Source: Megachile rotundata (lineage: Eukaryota; Arthropoda; Insecta; Hymenoptera; Megachilidae). Taken from it: 64,000 bases of DNA. The notes below the pieces were generated by a model. It ran no database searches, was not told the origin of the DNA, and saw only the letters and a program-made list of their open reading frames with translations. The stretch lies in contig NW_027473351.1 in assembly GCF_050947335.1 (NCBI RefSeq), positions 124,001-188,000 on the forward strand. Reading direction: 5' to 3'. Position numbers and translations under genes: made by a program. Numbering within the stretch: the stretch's first letter is position 1; the number at the start of each line of letters is the position of its first letter. Shown one piece after another: positions 27,491-41,825 of the stretch.

Positions 27491-27588
27491 TGATTGTGAT
27501 TGCATGATTGTGGTTGTATGATTATGGTTCTATTATTGTGATTGTATGATTTTTCTTGTATGATTATGATCGTATGATTGTAATTGCA
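27491..27588 (+). repeat. Cassette A, copy 5
   Basis: Same seven units, with full leader in which TGAGTGTGATTATA reads TGAGTGTGACTATA. That substitution is shared only with copy 6. Confidence 0.97.
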
Positions 27589-28148
27589 TGATTGTGATTG
27601 TATGATTGTGATTGTATGATTGTGATTGTATGATTGTGATTATATGATTGCGATAGTATGATTGTGACTGTATGATTGTGATTGTATGATTGTGATTGTA
27701 TGATTGTGATTGTATTATTGTGATTGTATGATTGTGATTGTATGACTGCGATAGCATGATTGTGATTGTATGTTTGTGATTGTATGATTGTGATTGTATG
27801 ATTGAGATTGTATGATTGTGATATTATTATTGTGATTGTGTGATTGTGATTGTATGATTGTTATTGTATGATTGTGAATGTATGATTGTGATTGTATGAT
27901 TGTGATTGTATGATTGAGATTGTATGATTGTTTTCGTATGATTGTGATTGTATGATTGAGATTGTATGATTGTTTTCGTATGATTGTGATTGTATAGTAG
28001 TAATTGTATGATTGTCATCATATGATTGTGATTGTGTGATTGTTTTTGTATGATTGTGATTGTATAGTAGTAATTGTATGATTGTCTTCGTATGATTGTG
28101 ATCGTATGATTGTGATCGTATGATTGTGATTGTATGATTGTTATTGTA

Positions 28149-28330
28149 TCATTGTGATTGAATGATTGTGAGCGTATGATTGTGAGTGTATGATTGTGAT
28201 TGTATGATTGTTTTTGTATGATTGTGATTGTATGATTGTGATCGTACGATTGTGATCGTATGATTGTGATTGTATGATTGTGATCGTTTGATTGTGGTTG
28301 TATAATTATTGTTCTATTATTGTGATTGTA
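28149..28330 (+). repeat. Cassette B copy 4, cut by the 3,135-bp duplication junction
   Basis: The leader and the first three core units (28,275-28,316: GATCGTT, GGTTGTA, TAATTATTGTTCTA) are intact. The unit at 28,317, TTATTGTGATTGTA, then leads into TGATTGTGTTTGTA instead of TGATTGTTCTTGTA. The hybrid unit at 28,317-28,330 is the breakpoint. Confidence 0.95.
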
Positions 28331-29086
28331 TGATTGTGTTTGTATGATTGTGATTGCATGATTGTGATTGTATGATTGTGATTGTATGATTGCGATTGTA
28401 TGATTGAGATTGTATGATTGTGATTGTATTATTGTGATTGTATGATTGTGATTGTATGATTGTGATTGTATGATTGCGATAGTATGATTGTGATTGTATG
28501 ATTGTGTTTGTATGATTGTGATTGTATAGTAGTAATTGTATGATTGTCTTCGTATGATTGTGATCGTATGATTGTGATTGTATGATTGTGATTGTATGAT
28601 TGTGATTGTATGATTGTGATTGTATCATTGTGATTGTATGATTGTGATCATATGATTGTGATTGTATGATTATGATTGTATGATTGTTTTTGTATGATTG
28701 TGATTGTATGATTGTGATTGTATGATTGTGATTGTATGATTGTGATTGTATTATTGTGATTGTATGATTGTGATTGTATGATTGCGATAGTATGATTGTG
28801 ATTGTATGATTGTGATTGTATGATTGTGATTGTATGATTGTGATTGTATGATTGTGATTGTATGATTGTGATTGTATGATTGTGATTGTATGATTGTGAT
28901 TGTATGATTGTGATTGTATGATTGTGATTGTATGATTGTGATTGTATGATTGTGATTGTATGATTGAGATTGTATGATTGTGATTGTATTATTGTGATTG
29001 TATGATTGTGATTGTATGATTGTGATTGTATGATTGTGAATGTATGATTGTGATTGTATGATTGTGATTGTATGATTGTGATTGTA

Positions 29087-29099
29087 TGATTATTTTGTA
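29087..29099 (+). repeat. 13-bp unit, type 2
   Basis: TGATTATTTTGTA, 3,135 bp after 25,952. Register goes from 9 to 8 mod 14 and then stays at 8 for about 20 kb. Confidence 0.97.
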
Positions 29100-30625
29100 T
29101 GATTGTGATTGTATAGTAGTAATTGTATGATTGTCATCGTATGATTGAGATTGTATGATTGTGATTGTATAGTAGTAATTGTAGGATTGTCTTCGTATGA
29201 TTGTGATTGTATGATTGTTTTTGTATGATTGTGATTGTATGATTGTGATTGTATGATTGTGATTGTATGATTGTGATTGTATGATTGTGATTGTATGATT
29301 GTGATTGTATGATTGTGATTGTATGATTGTGATTGTATGATTGTGATTGTATGATTGTGATTGTATGATTGAGATTGTATGATTGTGATTGTATTATTGT
29401 GATTGTATGATTGTGATTGTATGATTGTGATTGTATGATTGTGAATGTATGATTGTGATTGTATGATTGTGATTGTATGATTGTTTTTGTATGATTGTGA
29501 TTGTATAGTAGTAATTGTATGATTGTCATCGTATGATTGTGATTGTATGATTGTTTTTGTATGATTGTGGTTGTATAGTAGTAATTGTATGATTGTCTTC
29601 GTATGATTGTGATCGTATGATTGTGATTGTATGCTTGTGATTGTATGATTGTGATTGCATGATTGTGATTGAATGATTGTGATTGTATGATTGTGATTGT
29701 ACGATTGTGATTGTATGATTGCGATAGTATGATTGTGATCATATGATTGTGATTTTATGATTGTGATTGTATGATTGTTTTTGTATGATTGTGATTGTAT
29801 GATTGTGATTGTATGATTGTGATTGTATGATTGTGATTGTATGATTGTGATTGTATTATTGTGATTGTATGATTGTGATTGTATGATTGTGATTGTATGA
29901 TTGCGATAGTATGATTGTGATTGTATGGTTGTGATTGTATGATTGTGATTGTATGATTGCGATAGTATGATTGTGATTGTATGATTGTGATTGTATGATT
30001 GTGATTGTATAATTGTGATTGTATGATTGAGATTGTATGATTGTGATTGTATTATAGTGATTGTATGATTGTGATTGTATGATTGTGATTGTATGATTGT
30101 GAATGTATGATTGTGATTGTATGATAGTGATTGTGTGATTCTGATTGTATGATTGTTTTTGTATGATTGTGATTGTATAGTAGTAATTGTATGATTGTCA
30201 TCGTATGATTGTGATTGTATGATTGTTTTTGTATGATTGTGATTGTATAGTAGTAATTGTATGATTGTCTTCGTATGATTGTGATCGTATGATAGTGATT
30301 GTATGATTGTGATTGTATGATTGTGATTGTATGATTGTGATTGTATGATTGTGATTGTATGATTGTGATTGTATGATTGTGATTGTATGATTGTGATTGT
30401 ATGATTGTGATTGTATCATTGTGATTGCATGATTGTTTTTGTATGATTGTGATTTCATGATTGTGATTGTATGATTGTGCCTGTATGATTGTGATGGTAT
30501 GATTGTGATTGTATGATTGCGATTGTATGATTGCAATTTTATGAGTGTGACTATATGATTATGATTGTATGATTGTGATTGTATGATTGTTTTTGTATGA
30601 TTGTGATTGTATGATTGTGATTGTA

Positions 30626-30723
30626 TGATTGTGATTGCATGATTGTGGTTGTATGATTATGGTTCTATTATTGTGATTGTATGATTTTTCTTGTATGATT
30701 ATGATCGTATGATTGTAATTGCA
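30626..30723 (+). repeat. Cassette A, copy 6
   Basis: Exact 3,135-bp counterpart of copy 5, including TGAGTGTGACTATA in the leader. Confidence 0.97.
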
Positions 30724-31283
30724 TGATTGTGATTGTATGATTGTGATTGTATGATTGTGATTGTATGATTGTGATTATATGATTGCGATAGTATGATTGT
30801 GACTGTATGATTGTGATTGTATGATTGTGATTGTATGATTGTGATTGTATTATTGTGATTGTATGATTGTGATTGTATGACTGCGATAGCATGATTGTGA
30901 TTGTATGTTTGTGATTGTATGATTGTGATTGTATGATTGAGATTGTATGATTGTGATATTATTATTGTGATTGTGTGATTGTGATTGTATGATTGTTATT
31001 GTATGATTGTGAATGTATGATTGTGATTGTATGATTGTGATTGTATGATTGAGATTGTATGATTGTTTTCGTATGATTGTGATTGTATGATTGAGATTGT
31101 ATGATTGTTTTCGTATGATTGTGATTGTATAGTAGTAATTGTATGATTGTCATCATATGATTGTGATTGTGTGATTGTTTTTGTATGATTGTGATTGTAT
31201 AGTAGTAATTGTATGATTGTCTTCGTATGATTGTGATCGTATGATTGTGATCGTATGATTGTGATTGTATGATTGTTATTGTA

Positions 31284-31507
31284 TCATTGTGATTGAATGA
31301 TTGTGAGCGTATGATTGTGAGTGTATGATTGTGATTGTATGATTGTTTTTGTATGATTGTGATTGTATGATTGTGATCGTACGATTGTGATCGTATGATT
31401 GTGATTGTATGATTGTGATCGTTTGATTGTGGTTGTATAATTATTGTTCTATTATTGTGATTCTATGATTGTTCTTGTATGATTATGATCGTATGATTGT
31501 AATTGCA
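31284..31507 (+). repeat. Cassette B type I, copy 5, with leader
   Basis: Core at 31,410-31,507. The fourth unit reads TTATTGTGATTCTA, a private substitution. This is the uninterrupted flank that copy 4 lost. Confidence 0.95.
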
Positions 31508-33089
31508 TGATTGTGATTGTATGATTGTGATTGTATGATTGTGATTGTATGATTGTGATTGTATGATTGTGATTGTATGGTTGTGATTGTATGATTGCGA
31601 TAGTATGATTGCGATTGTATGATTGTGATTGTATGATTGTGATTGTATGATTGTGATTGTATGATTGTGATTGTATGATTGTGATTGTATGATTGTGATT
31701 GTATTATTGTGATTGTATGATTGCGATAGTATGATTGTGATTGTACGATTGTGATTGTATGATTGTCTTCGTATGATTGTGATCGTATGATTGTGATTGT
31801 ATGATTGTGATTGTATGATTGTGATTGTATGATTGTGATTGTATCATTGTGATTGTATGATTGTGATCATATGATTGTGATTGTATGATTGTGATTGTAT
31901 GATTGTTTTTGTATGATTGTGATTGTATAGTAGTAATTGTATGATTGTCATCGTATGATTGTGCTTGTATGATTGTTTTTGTATGATTGTGATTGTATAG
32001 TAGTAATTGTATGATTGTCTTCGTATGATTGTGATCGTATGATTGTGATTGTATGATTGTGATTGTATGATTGTGATTGTATGATTGTGATTGTATCATT
32101 GTGATTGTATGATTGTGATCATATGATTGTGATTGTATGATTGTGATTGTATGATTGTTTTTGTATGATTGTGATTGTATGATTGTGATTGCATGATTGT
32201 GATTGTATGATTGTGATTGTATTATTGTGATTGTATGATTGTGATTGTATGATTGTGATTGTATGATTGCGATAGTATGATTGTGATTGTATGATTGTGA
32301 TTGTATGATTGTGATTGTATGATTGAGATTGTATGATTGTGATTGTATGATTGTGATTGTATGATTGAGATTGTATGATTGTGATTGTATGATTGTGATT
32401 GTATGATTGTGATTGTATGATTCTGAATGTATGATTGTGATTGTATGATTGTGATTGTATGATTGTGATTGTATGATTGTTTTTGTATGATTGTGATTGT
32501 ATAGTAGTAATTGTATGATTGTCATCGTATGATTGTGATTGTATGATTGTGATTGTATGATTGTGATCGTATAATTGTGATTGTATGATTGTGATTGTAT
32601 GATTGTGATTGTATGATTGTGACTGTATCATTGCGATTGTATGATTGTGATCATATGATTGTGATTGTATGATTGTGATTGTATGATTGTTTTTGTATGA
32701 TTGTGATTGTATGATTGTGATTGTATAGTAGTAATTGTATGATTGTCTTCGTATGATTGTGATCGTATGATTGTGATTGTATGATTGCGATTGTATGATT
32801 GTGATTGTATGATTGTGATTGTATGATTGTGATTGTATGATTGTGATTGTATGATTGTGATTGTATGATTGTGATTGTATCATTGTGATTGCATGATTGT
32901 TTTTGTATGATTGTGATTTCATGATTGTGATTGTATGATTGTGCCTGTATGATTGTGATGGTATGATTGTGATTGTATGATTGCGATTGTATGATTGCAA
33001 TTTTATGAGTGTGATTATATGATTATGATTGTATGATTGTGATTGTATGATTGTTTTTGTATGATTGTGATTGTATGATTGTGATTGTA

Positions 33090-33187
33090 TGATTGTGATT
33101 GCATGATTGTGGTTGTATGATTATGGTTCTATTATTGTGATTGTATGATTTTTCTTGTATGATTATGATCGTATGATTGTAATTGCA
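33090..33187 (+). repeat. Cassette A, copy 7
   Basis: Same seven units with full leader. Downstream the order soon changes to GTCATTG, GCGATAG, TGATTGGGATTGTA, TGTTTGCGATTGTA near 33,300, a series otherwise near 11,065, 55,900 and 61,370. This stretch is a mosaic. Confidence 0.96.
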
Positions 33188-33445
33188 TGATTGTGATTGT
33201 ATGATTGTGATTGTATGATTGTGATTGTATGATTGTGATTATATGATTGCGATAGTATGATTGTGACTGTATGATTGTGATTGTATGATTGTGATTGTAT
33301 GATTGTCATTGTATGATTGCGATAGTATGATTGGGATTGTATGATTGTGATTGTATGTTTGCGATTGTATGATTGAGATTGTATGATTGTGATTGTATTA
33401 TTGTGATTGTATGATTGTGATTGTATGATTGTGATTGTATGATTG

Positions 33446-34941
33446 TCATTGTATGATTGTGATCATATGATTGTGATTGTATGATTGTGATTGTATGATT
33501 GTTTTTGTATGATTGTGATTGTATGATTGTGATTGTATGATTGTGATTGTATGATTGTGATTGTATGATTGTGATTGTATTATTGTGATTGTATGATTGT
33601 GATTGTATGATTGTGATTGTATGATTGCGATAGTATGATTGTGATTGTATGATTGTGATTGTATGACTGTGATTGTATGATTGAGATTGAATGATTGTGA
33701 TTGTATGATTGTGATTGTATGATTGAGATTGTATGATTGTGATTGTATTATTGTGATTGTATGATTGTGATTGTATGATTGTGATTGTATGATTCTGAAT
33801 GTATGATTGTGATTGTATGATTGTGATTGTATGATTGTGATTGTATGATTGTTTTTGTATGATTGTGATTGTATAGTAGTAATTGTATGATTGTCATCGT
33901 ATGATTGTGATTGTATGATTGTTTTTGTATGATTGTGATCGTATGATTGTGATTGTATGATTGTGATTGTATGATTGTGATCGTATGATTGTGATTGTAT
34001 GATTGTGATTGTATGATTGTGATTGTATGATTGTGACTGTATCATTGCGATTGTATGATTGTGATCATATGATTGTGATCATATGATTGTGATTGTATGA
34101 TTGTCATCGTATGATTGTGATTGTATGATTGTTTTTGTATGATTGTGATCGTATGATTGTGATTGTATGATTGTGATTGTATGATTGTGATCGTATGATT
34201 GTGATTGTATGATTGTGATTGTATGATTGTGATTGTATGATTGTGACTGTATCATTCCGATTGTATGATTGTGATCATATGATTGTGATCATATGATTGT
34301 GATTGTATGATTGTGATTGTATGATTGTTTTTGTATGATTGTGATTGTATGATTGTGATTGTATAGTAGTAATTGTATGATTGTCTTCGTATGATTGTGA
34401 TCGTATGATTGTGATTGTATGATTGTGATTGTATGATTGTGATTGTATGATTGTGATTGTATCATTGTGATTGTATGATTGTGATCATATGATTGTGATT
34501 GTATGATTGTGATTGTATGATTGTTTTTGTATGATTGTGATTGTATGATTGTGATTGTATGATTGTGATTGTATGATTGTGATTGTATGATTGTGATTGT
34601 ATTATTGTGATTGTATGATTGTGATTGTATGATTGTGATTGTATGATTGTGATTGTATGATTGTGATTGTATGATTGTGATTGTATGATTGTGAATGTAT
34701 GATTGTGATTGTATGATTGTGATTGTATGATTGTGATTGTATGATTGTTTTTGTATGATTGTGATTGTATAGTAGTAATTGTATGATTGTCATCGTATGA
34801 TTGTGATTGTATGATTGTTTTTGTATGATTGTGATTGTATAGTAGCAATTGTATGATTGTCTTCGTATGATTGTGATCGTATGATTGTGATTGTATGATT
34901 GTGATTGTATGATTGTGATTGTATGATTGTGATTGTATCAT
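33446..34941 (+). repeat. Fourth copy of the 1.5-kb block with the 210-bp doublet
   Basis: Matches 1,793-3,336, 5,797-7,340 and 12,951-14,415. TCATTGCG at 34,042 and TCATTCCG at 34,252 sit 210 bp apart; the second carries a private G to C change. Limits are approximate. Confidence 0.83.
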
Positions 34942-36127
34942 TGTGATTGTATGATTGTGATCATATGATTGTGATTGTATGATTGTTTTTGTATGATTGT
35001 GATTGTATGATTGTGATTGTATGATTGTGATTGTATGATTGTTTTTGTATGATTGTTTTTGTATGATTGTGATTGTATGATTGTGATTGTATTATTGTGA
35101 TTGTATGATTGTGATTGTATGATTGTGATTGTATGATTGCGATAGTATGATTGTGATTGTATGATTGTGATTGTATGATTGTGATTGTATGATTGCGATA
35201 GTATGATTGTGATTGTATGATTGTGATTGTATGATTGTGATTGTATAATTGTGATTGTATGATTGAGATTGTGTGATTCTGATTGTATGATTGTTTTTGT
35301 ATGATTGTGATTGTATAGTAGTAATTGTATGATTGTCATCGTATGATTGTGATTGTATGATTGTTTTTGTATGATTGTGATTGTATAGTAGTAACTGTAT
35401 GATTGTCTTCGTATGATTGTGATCGTATGATAGTGATTGTATGATTGTGATTGTATGATTGTGATTGTATAATTGTGATTGTATGATTGAGATTGTACGT
35501 TTGTGATTGTATTATTGTGATTGTATGATTGTGATTGTATGATTGTGATTGTATGATTGTGAATGTATGATTGTGATTGTATGATAGTGATTGTGTGATT
35601 CTGATTGTATGATTGTTTTTGTATGATTGTGATTGTATAGTAGTAATTGTATGATTGTCATCGTATGATTGTGATTGTATGATTGTTTTTGTATGATTGT
35701 GACTGTGTAGTAGTAATTGTATGATTGTCTTCGTATGATTGTGATCGGATGATAGTGATTGTATGATTGTGATTGTATGATTGTGATTGTATGATTGTGA
35801 TTGTATCATTGTGATTGCATGATTGTTTTTGTATGATTGTGATTTCATGATTGTGATTGTATGATTGTGCCTGTATGATTGTGATGGTATGATTGTGATT
35901 GTATGATTGCGATTGTATGATTGCAATTTTATGAGTGTGATTATATGATTATGATTGTATGATTGTGATTGTATGATTGTTTTTGTATGATTGTGATTGT
36001 ATGATTGTGATTGTATGATTGTAATTGCATGATTGTGATTGTATGATTGTGATTGTATGATTGTGATTATATGATTGCGATAGTACGATTGTGACTGTAT
36101 GATTGTGATTGTATGATTGTGATTGTA

Positions 36128-37700
36128 TTATTGTGATTGTATGATTATGATTGTATGATTGTGATTGTATGACTGCGATAGCATGATTGTGATTGTATGT
36201 TTGTGATTGTATGATTGTGATTGTATGATTGAGATTGTATGATTGTGATTGTATTATTGTGATTGTGTGATTGTGGTTGTATGATTGTTATTGTATGATT
36301 GTGAATGTATGATTGTGATTGTATGATTGTGATTGTATGATTGAGATTGTATGATTGTTTTCGTATGATTGTGATTGTATAGTAGTAATTGTATGATTGT
36401 CATCATATGATTGTGATTGTATGATTGTTTTTGTATGATTGTGATTGTATAGTAGTAATTGTATGATTGTCTTCGTATGATTGTGATCGTATGATTGTGA
36501 TCGTATGATTGTGATTGTATGATTGTGATTGTATCATTGTGATTGAATGATTGTGAGCGTATGATTGTGAGTGTATGATTGTGATTGTATGATTGTTTTT
36601 GTATGATTGTGATTGTATGATTGTGATCGTACGATTGTGATCGTATGATTGTGATTGTATGATTGTGATCGTTTGATTGTGGTTGTATAATTATTGGTCT
36701 ATTATTGTGATTGTATGATTGTTCTTGTATGATTATGATCGTATGATTGTAATTGCATGATTGTGATTGTATGATTGTGATTGTATGATTGTGATTGTAT
36801 GATTGTGATTGTATGGTTGTGATTGTATGATTGCGATAGTATGATTGTGATTGTATGATTGTGATTGTATTATTGTGATTGTATGATTGCGATAGTATGA
36901 TTGTGATTGTATGATTGTGATTGTATGATTGTCTTCGTACGATTGTGATCGTATGATTGTGATCGTATGATTGTGATTGTATGATTGTGATTGTATGATT
37001 GTGATTGTATCATTGTGATTGTATGATTGTGATCATATGATTGTGATTGTATGATAGTTTTTGTATGATTGTGATTGTATAGTAGTAATTGTATGATTGT
37101 CATCGTATGATTGTGATTGTATGATTGTTTTTGTATGATTGTGATTGTATAGTAGTAATTGTATGATTGTCTTCGTATGATTGTGATCGTATGATTGTGA
37201 TCGTATGATTGTGATTGTATGATTGTGATTGTATGATTGTGATTGTATGACTGTGATTGTATCATTGCGATTGTATGATTGTGATCGTATGATTGTGATC
37301 ATATGATTGTGATTGTATGATTGTGATTGTATGATTGTTTTTGTATGATTGTGATTGTATGATTGTGATTGTATAGTAGTAATTGTATGATTGTCTTCGT
37401 ATGATTGTGATCGTATGATTGTGATTGTATGATTGTGATTGTATGATTGTGATTGTATGATTGTGATTGTATCATTGTGATTGTATGATTGTGATCATAT
37501 GATTGTGATTGTATGATTGTGATTGTATGATTGTGATTGTATGATTGTGATTGTATGATTGTTTTTGTATGATTGTGATTGTATGATTGTGATTGTATGA
37601 TTGTTATTGTATGATTGTTATTGTATGATTGTGATTGTATGATTGTGATTGTATGATTGTGATTGTATGATTGTGAATGTATGATTGTGATTGTATGATT
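36128..37700 (+). repeat. Block repeated at 41,826-43,385 and related to 4,747 onward
   Basis: TTATTGTGATTGTA, TGATTATGATTGTA at 36,128 pairs with 41,826 (shift 5,698). Further on, a GAATG unit at 37,675 pairs with 43,359 (shift 5,684). At the left edge it matches 4,747, but 4,978 has CTTCG where this block has the TTTTCG, TAGTAG, CATCATA series. The early copy therefore lacks several units. Confidence 0.85.
36534..36757 (+). repeat. Cassette B type I, copy 6, with leader
   Basis: Core at 36,660-36,757. The third unit reads TAATTATTGGTCTA, a private substitution. Confidence 0.95.
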
Positions 37701-39095
37701 GTGATTGTATGATTGTGATTGTATGACGGTTTTTGTATGATTGTGATTGTATAGTAGTAATTGTATGATTGTCATCGTATGATTGTGATTGTATGATTGT
37801 TTTTGTATGATTGTGATTGTATAGTAGCAATTGTATGATTGTCTTCGTATGATTGTGATCGTATGATTGTGATTGTATGATTGTGATTGTATGATTGTGA
37901 TTGTATGATTGTGATTGTATCATTGTGATTGTATGATTGTGATCATATGATTGTGATTGTATGATTGTGATTGTATGATTGTTTTTGTATGATTGTGATT
38001 GTATGATTGTGATTGTATGATTGTGATTGTATGATTGTGATTGTATGATTGTGATTGTATGATTGTGATTGTATGATTGTGATTGTATGATTGTGATTGT
38101 ATGATTGCGATAGTATGATTGCGATAGTATGATTGCGATTGTATGATTGCGATTGTATGATTGTGATTGTATGATTGTGATTGTATGATTGTGATTGTAT
38201 GATTGTGATTGTATGATTGTGATTGTATCATTGTGATTGTATGATTGTGATCGTATGATTGTGATCGTATGATTGTGATCGTATGATTGTGATGGTATGA
38301 TTGTGATTGTATGATTGTGATAGTATGATTGTGATTGTATTATTGTGATTGTGTGATTGTGATTGTATGATTGTGATTGTATGATTGTGATTGTATGATT
38401 GTGATTGTATGGTTGTGATTGTATGATTGTGATTGTATGATTGTGATTGTATGATTGTGAATGTATGATTGTGATTGTATGATTGTGATTGTATGATTGT
38501 GATTGTATGATTGTTTTTGTATGATTGTGATTGTATAGTAGTAATTGTATGATTGTCATCGTATGATTGTGATTGTATGATTGTTTTTGTATGATTGTGA
38601 TTGTATAGTAGCAATTGTATGATTGTCTTCGTATGATTGTGATCGTATGATTGTGATTGTATGATTGTGATTGTATGATTGTGATTGTATGATTGTGATT
38701 GTATCATTGTGATTGTATGATTGTGATCATATGATTGTGATTGTATGATTGTGATTGTATGATTGTTTTTGTATGATTGTGATTGTATGATTGTGATTGT
38801 ATGATTGTGGTTGTATGATTGTGATTGTATTATTGTGATTGTATGATTGTGATTGTATGATTGTGATTGTATGATTGCGATAGTATGATTGTGATTGTAT
38901 GATTGTGATTGTATGATTGTGATTGTATGATTGCGATAGTATGATTGTGATTGTATGATTGTGAATGTATGATTGTGATTGTATGATAGTGATTGTGTGA
39001 TTCTGATTGTATGATTGTTTTTGTATGATTGTGATTGTATAGTAGTAATTGTATGATTGTCATCGTATGATTGTGATTGTATGATTGTGATTGTA

Positions 39096-39319
39096 TCATT
39101 GTGATTGAATGATTGTGAGCGTATGATTGTGAGTGTATGATTGTGATTGTATGATTGCTTTTGTATGATTGTGATTGTATGATTGTGATCGTACGATTGT
39201 GATCGTATGATTGTGATTGTATGATTGTGATCGTTTGACTGTGGTTGTATAATTATGGTTCTATTATTGTGATTGTATGATTGTTCTTGTATGATTATGA
39301 TCATATGATTGTAGTTGCA
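39096..39319 (+). repeat. Cassette B type II, copy 7, with leader
   Basis: Core at 39,222-39,319, with private changes TGACTGTGGTTGTA and TGATTGTAGTTGCA. The leader has TGATTGCTTTTGTA, as in copy 3. Confidence 0.95.
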
Positions 39320-40439
39320 TGATTGTGATTGTATGATTGTGATTGTATGATTGTGATTGTATGATTGTGATTGTATGATTGTGATTGTATGATTGCGATA
39401 GTATGATTGTGATTGTATGATTGTGATTGTATGATTGTGATTGTATGATTGTGATTGTATGATTGCGATAGTATGATTGTGATTGTATGATTGTGATTGT
39501 ATGATTGTGATTGTATGATTGTGATTGTACGATTGTGATTGTATGATTGTGATTGTATGATTGTGATTGTATGATTGTTTTTGTATGATTGTGATTGTAT
39601 AGTAGTAATTGTATGATTGTCATCGTATGATTGTCATTGTATGATTGTGATTTTATCATTGTGATTGAATGATTGTGAGTGTATGATTGCGATTGTATGA
39701 TTGCGATCATATGATTGTGATTGTATTATTGTGGTTGTATGATTGTGATTGTATGATTGTGATTGTATGATTGTGATTGTATGATTGCGATAGTATGATT
39801 GTGATTGTATGATTGTGATTGTATGATTGTGATTGTATGATTGTGATTGTATCATTGTGATTGTATGATTGTGATCATATGATTGTGATTGTATGATTGT
39901 GATTGTATGATTGTTTTTGTATGATTGTGATTGTATGATTGTGATTGTACGATTGTGATTGTATGATTGTGATTGTATTATTGTGATTGTATGATTGTGA
40001 TTGTATGATTGTGATTGTATGATTGCGATAGTATGATTGTGATTGTATGATTGTGATTGTATGATTGTGATTGTATGATTGCGATAGTATGATTGTGATT
40101 GTATGATTGTGATTGTATGATTGTGATTGTATAATTGTGATTGTATGATTGAGATTGTATGATTGTGATTGTATTATTGTGATTGTATGATTGTGATTGT
40201 ATGATTGTGATTGTATGATTGTGATTGTATGATTGTTTTTGTATGATTGTGATTGTATAGTAGTAATTGTATGATTGTCATCGTATGATTGTGATTGTAC
40301 GATTGTTTTTGTATGATTGTGATTGTATAGTAGTAATTGTATGATTGACTTCGTATGATTGTGATCGTATGATTGTGATTGTATGATTGTGATTGTATGA
40401 TTGTTTTTGTATGATTGTGATTGTATGATTGTGATTGTA

Positions 40440-40537
40440 TGATTGTGATTGCATGATTGTGGTTGTATGATTATGGTTCTATTATTGTGATTGTATGATT
40501 TTTCTTGTATGATTATGATCGTATGATTGTAATTGCA
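40440..40537 (+). repeat. Cassette A, copy 8
   Basis: Same seven units. The leader is the short form, preceded by TGATTGACTTCGTA, otherwise seen in the 19-24 kb copies and at 47.6 kb. This suggests exchange between those regions. Confidence 0.96.
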
Positions 40538-41825
40538 TGATTGTGATTGTATGATTGTGATTGTATGATTGTGATTGTATGATTGTGATTATATGATTGG
40601 GATAGTATGATTGTGACTGTATGATTGTGATTGTATGATTGTGATTGTATTATTGTGATTGTATGATTGTGATTGTATGACTGCGATAGCATGATTGTGA
40701 TTGTATGTTTGTGATTGTATGATTGTGATTGTATGATTGAGATTGTATGATTGTGATTGTATTATTGTGATTGTGTGATTGTGATTGTATGATTGTGATT
40801 GTATGATTGTGATTGTATGATTGTGATTGTATGGTTGTGATTGTATGATTGTGATTGTATGATTGTGATTGTATGATTGTGAATGTATGATTGTGATTGT
40901 ATGATTGTGATTGTATGATTGTGATTGTATGATTGTTTTTGTATGATTGTGATTGTATAGTAGTAATTGTATGATTGTCATCGTATGATTGTGATTGTAT
41001 GATTGTTTTTGTATGATTGTGATTGTATAGTAGCAATTGTATGATTGTCTTCGTATGATTGTGATCGTATGATTGTGATTGTATGATTGTGATTGTATGA
41101 TTGTGATTGTATGATTGTGATTGTATCATTGTGATTGTATGATTGTGATCATATGATTGTGATTGTATGATTGTTTTTGTATGATTGTGATTGTATGATT
41201 GTGATTGTATGATTGTGATTGTATGATTGTTTTTGTATGATTGTTTTTGTATGATTGTGATTGTATGATTGTGATTGTATTATTGTGATTGTATGATTGT
41301 GATTGTATGATTGTGATTGTATGATTGCGATAGTATGATTGTGATTGTATGATTGTGATTGTATGATTGTGATTGTATGATTGCGATAGTATGATTGTGA
41401 TTGTATGATTGTGATTGTATGATTGTGATTGTATGATTGTGATTGTATAATTGTGATTGTATGATTGAGATTGTATGATTGTGATTGTATTATTGTGATT
41501 GTATGATTGTGATTGTATGATTGTGATTGTATGACTGTGAATGTATGATTGCGATTGTATGATAGTGATTGTGTGATTGTGATTGTATAGTAGTAATTGT
41601 ATGATTGTGATTGTATAGTAGTAATTGTATGATTGTCATCGTATGATTGTGATTGTATGATTGTTTTTGTATGATTGTGATTGTATAGTAGTAACTGTAT
41701 GATTGTCTTCGTATGATTGTGATCGTATGATAGTGATTGTATGATTGTGATTGTATGATTGTGATTGTATAATTGTGATTGTATGGTTGAGATTGTACGT
41801 TTGTGATTGTATTATTGTGATTGTA

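Larger units (their letters stand above)
25182..28316 (+). repeat. First copy of a 3,135-bp tandem duplication
   Basis: Its order is repeated from 28,317, with TGATTGTGTTTGTA at 25,196 and 28,331. It covers the end of the 4.1-kb second copy plus downstream flank with cassette A copy 5 and half of cassette B. It contains one 13-bp unit, which explains 3,135 = 224 x 14 - 1. Confidence 0.93.
28317..31451 (+). repeat. Second copy of the 3,135-bp duplication
   Basis: Matches 25,182-28,316. Canonical run, cassette A copy 6 and TGATTGTGATATTA (30,948) are all at a shift of 3,135. It ends where the interrupted cassette B resumes (31,452, TTATTGTGATTCTA then TGATTGTTCTTGTA). It keeps the 12-unit run, so it derives from the second 4.1-kb copy, not the first. 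Confidence 0.93.
36506..39855 (+). repeat. Copy of 15,107-18,111, with whole-unit gains
   Basis: The shift is 21,399 bp up to about 37,870 and 21,735 by the cassette B pair at 17,487 and 39,222. The later copy has gained 336 bp (24 units) in between, partly a repeat of the CATCG/CTTCG series at 38,530-38,640. Right limit approximate. Confidence 0.82.

Noticed and set aside
27813..27840. Suspected register break at GTGATATTATTATTG
   Set aside because: It parses as two full 14-bp units, TGATTGTGATATTA and TTATTGTGATTGTG, so it is substitution only. The copy at 30,948 is the same.
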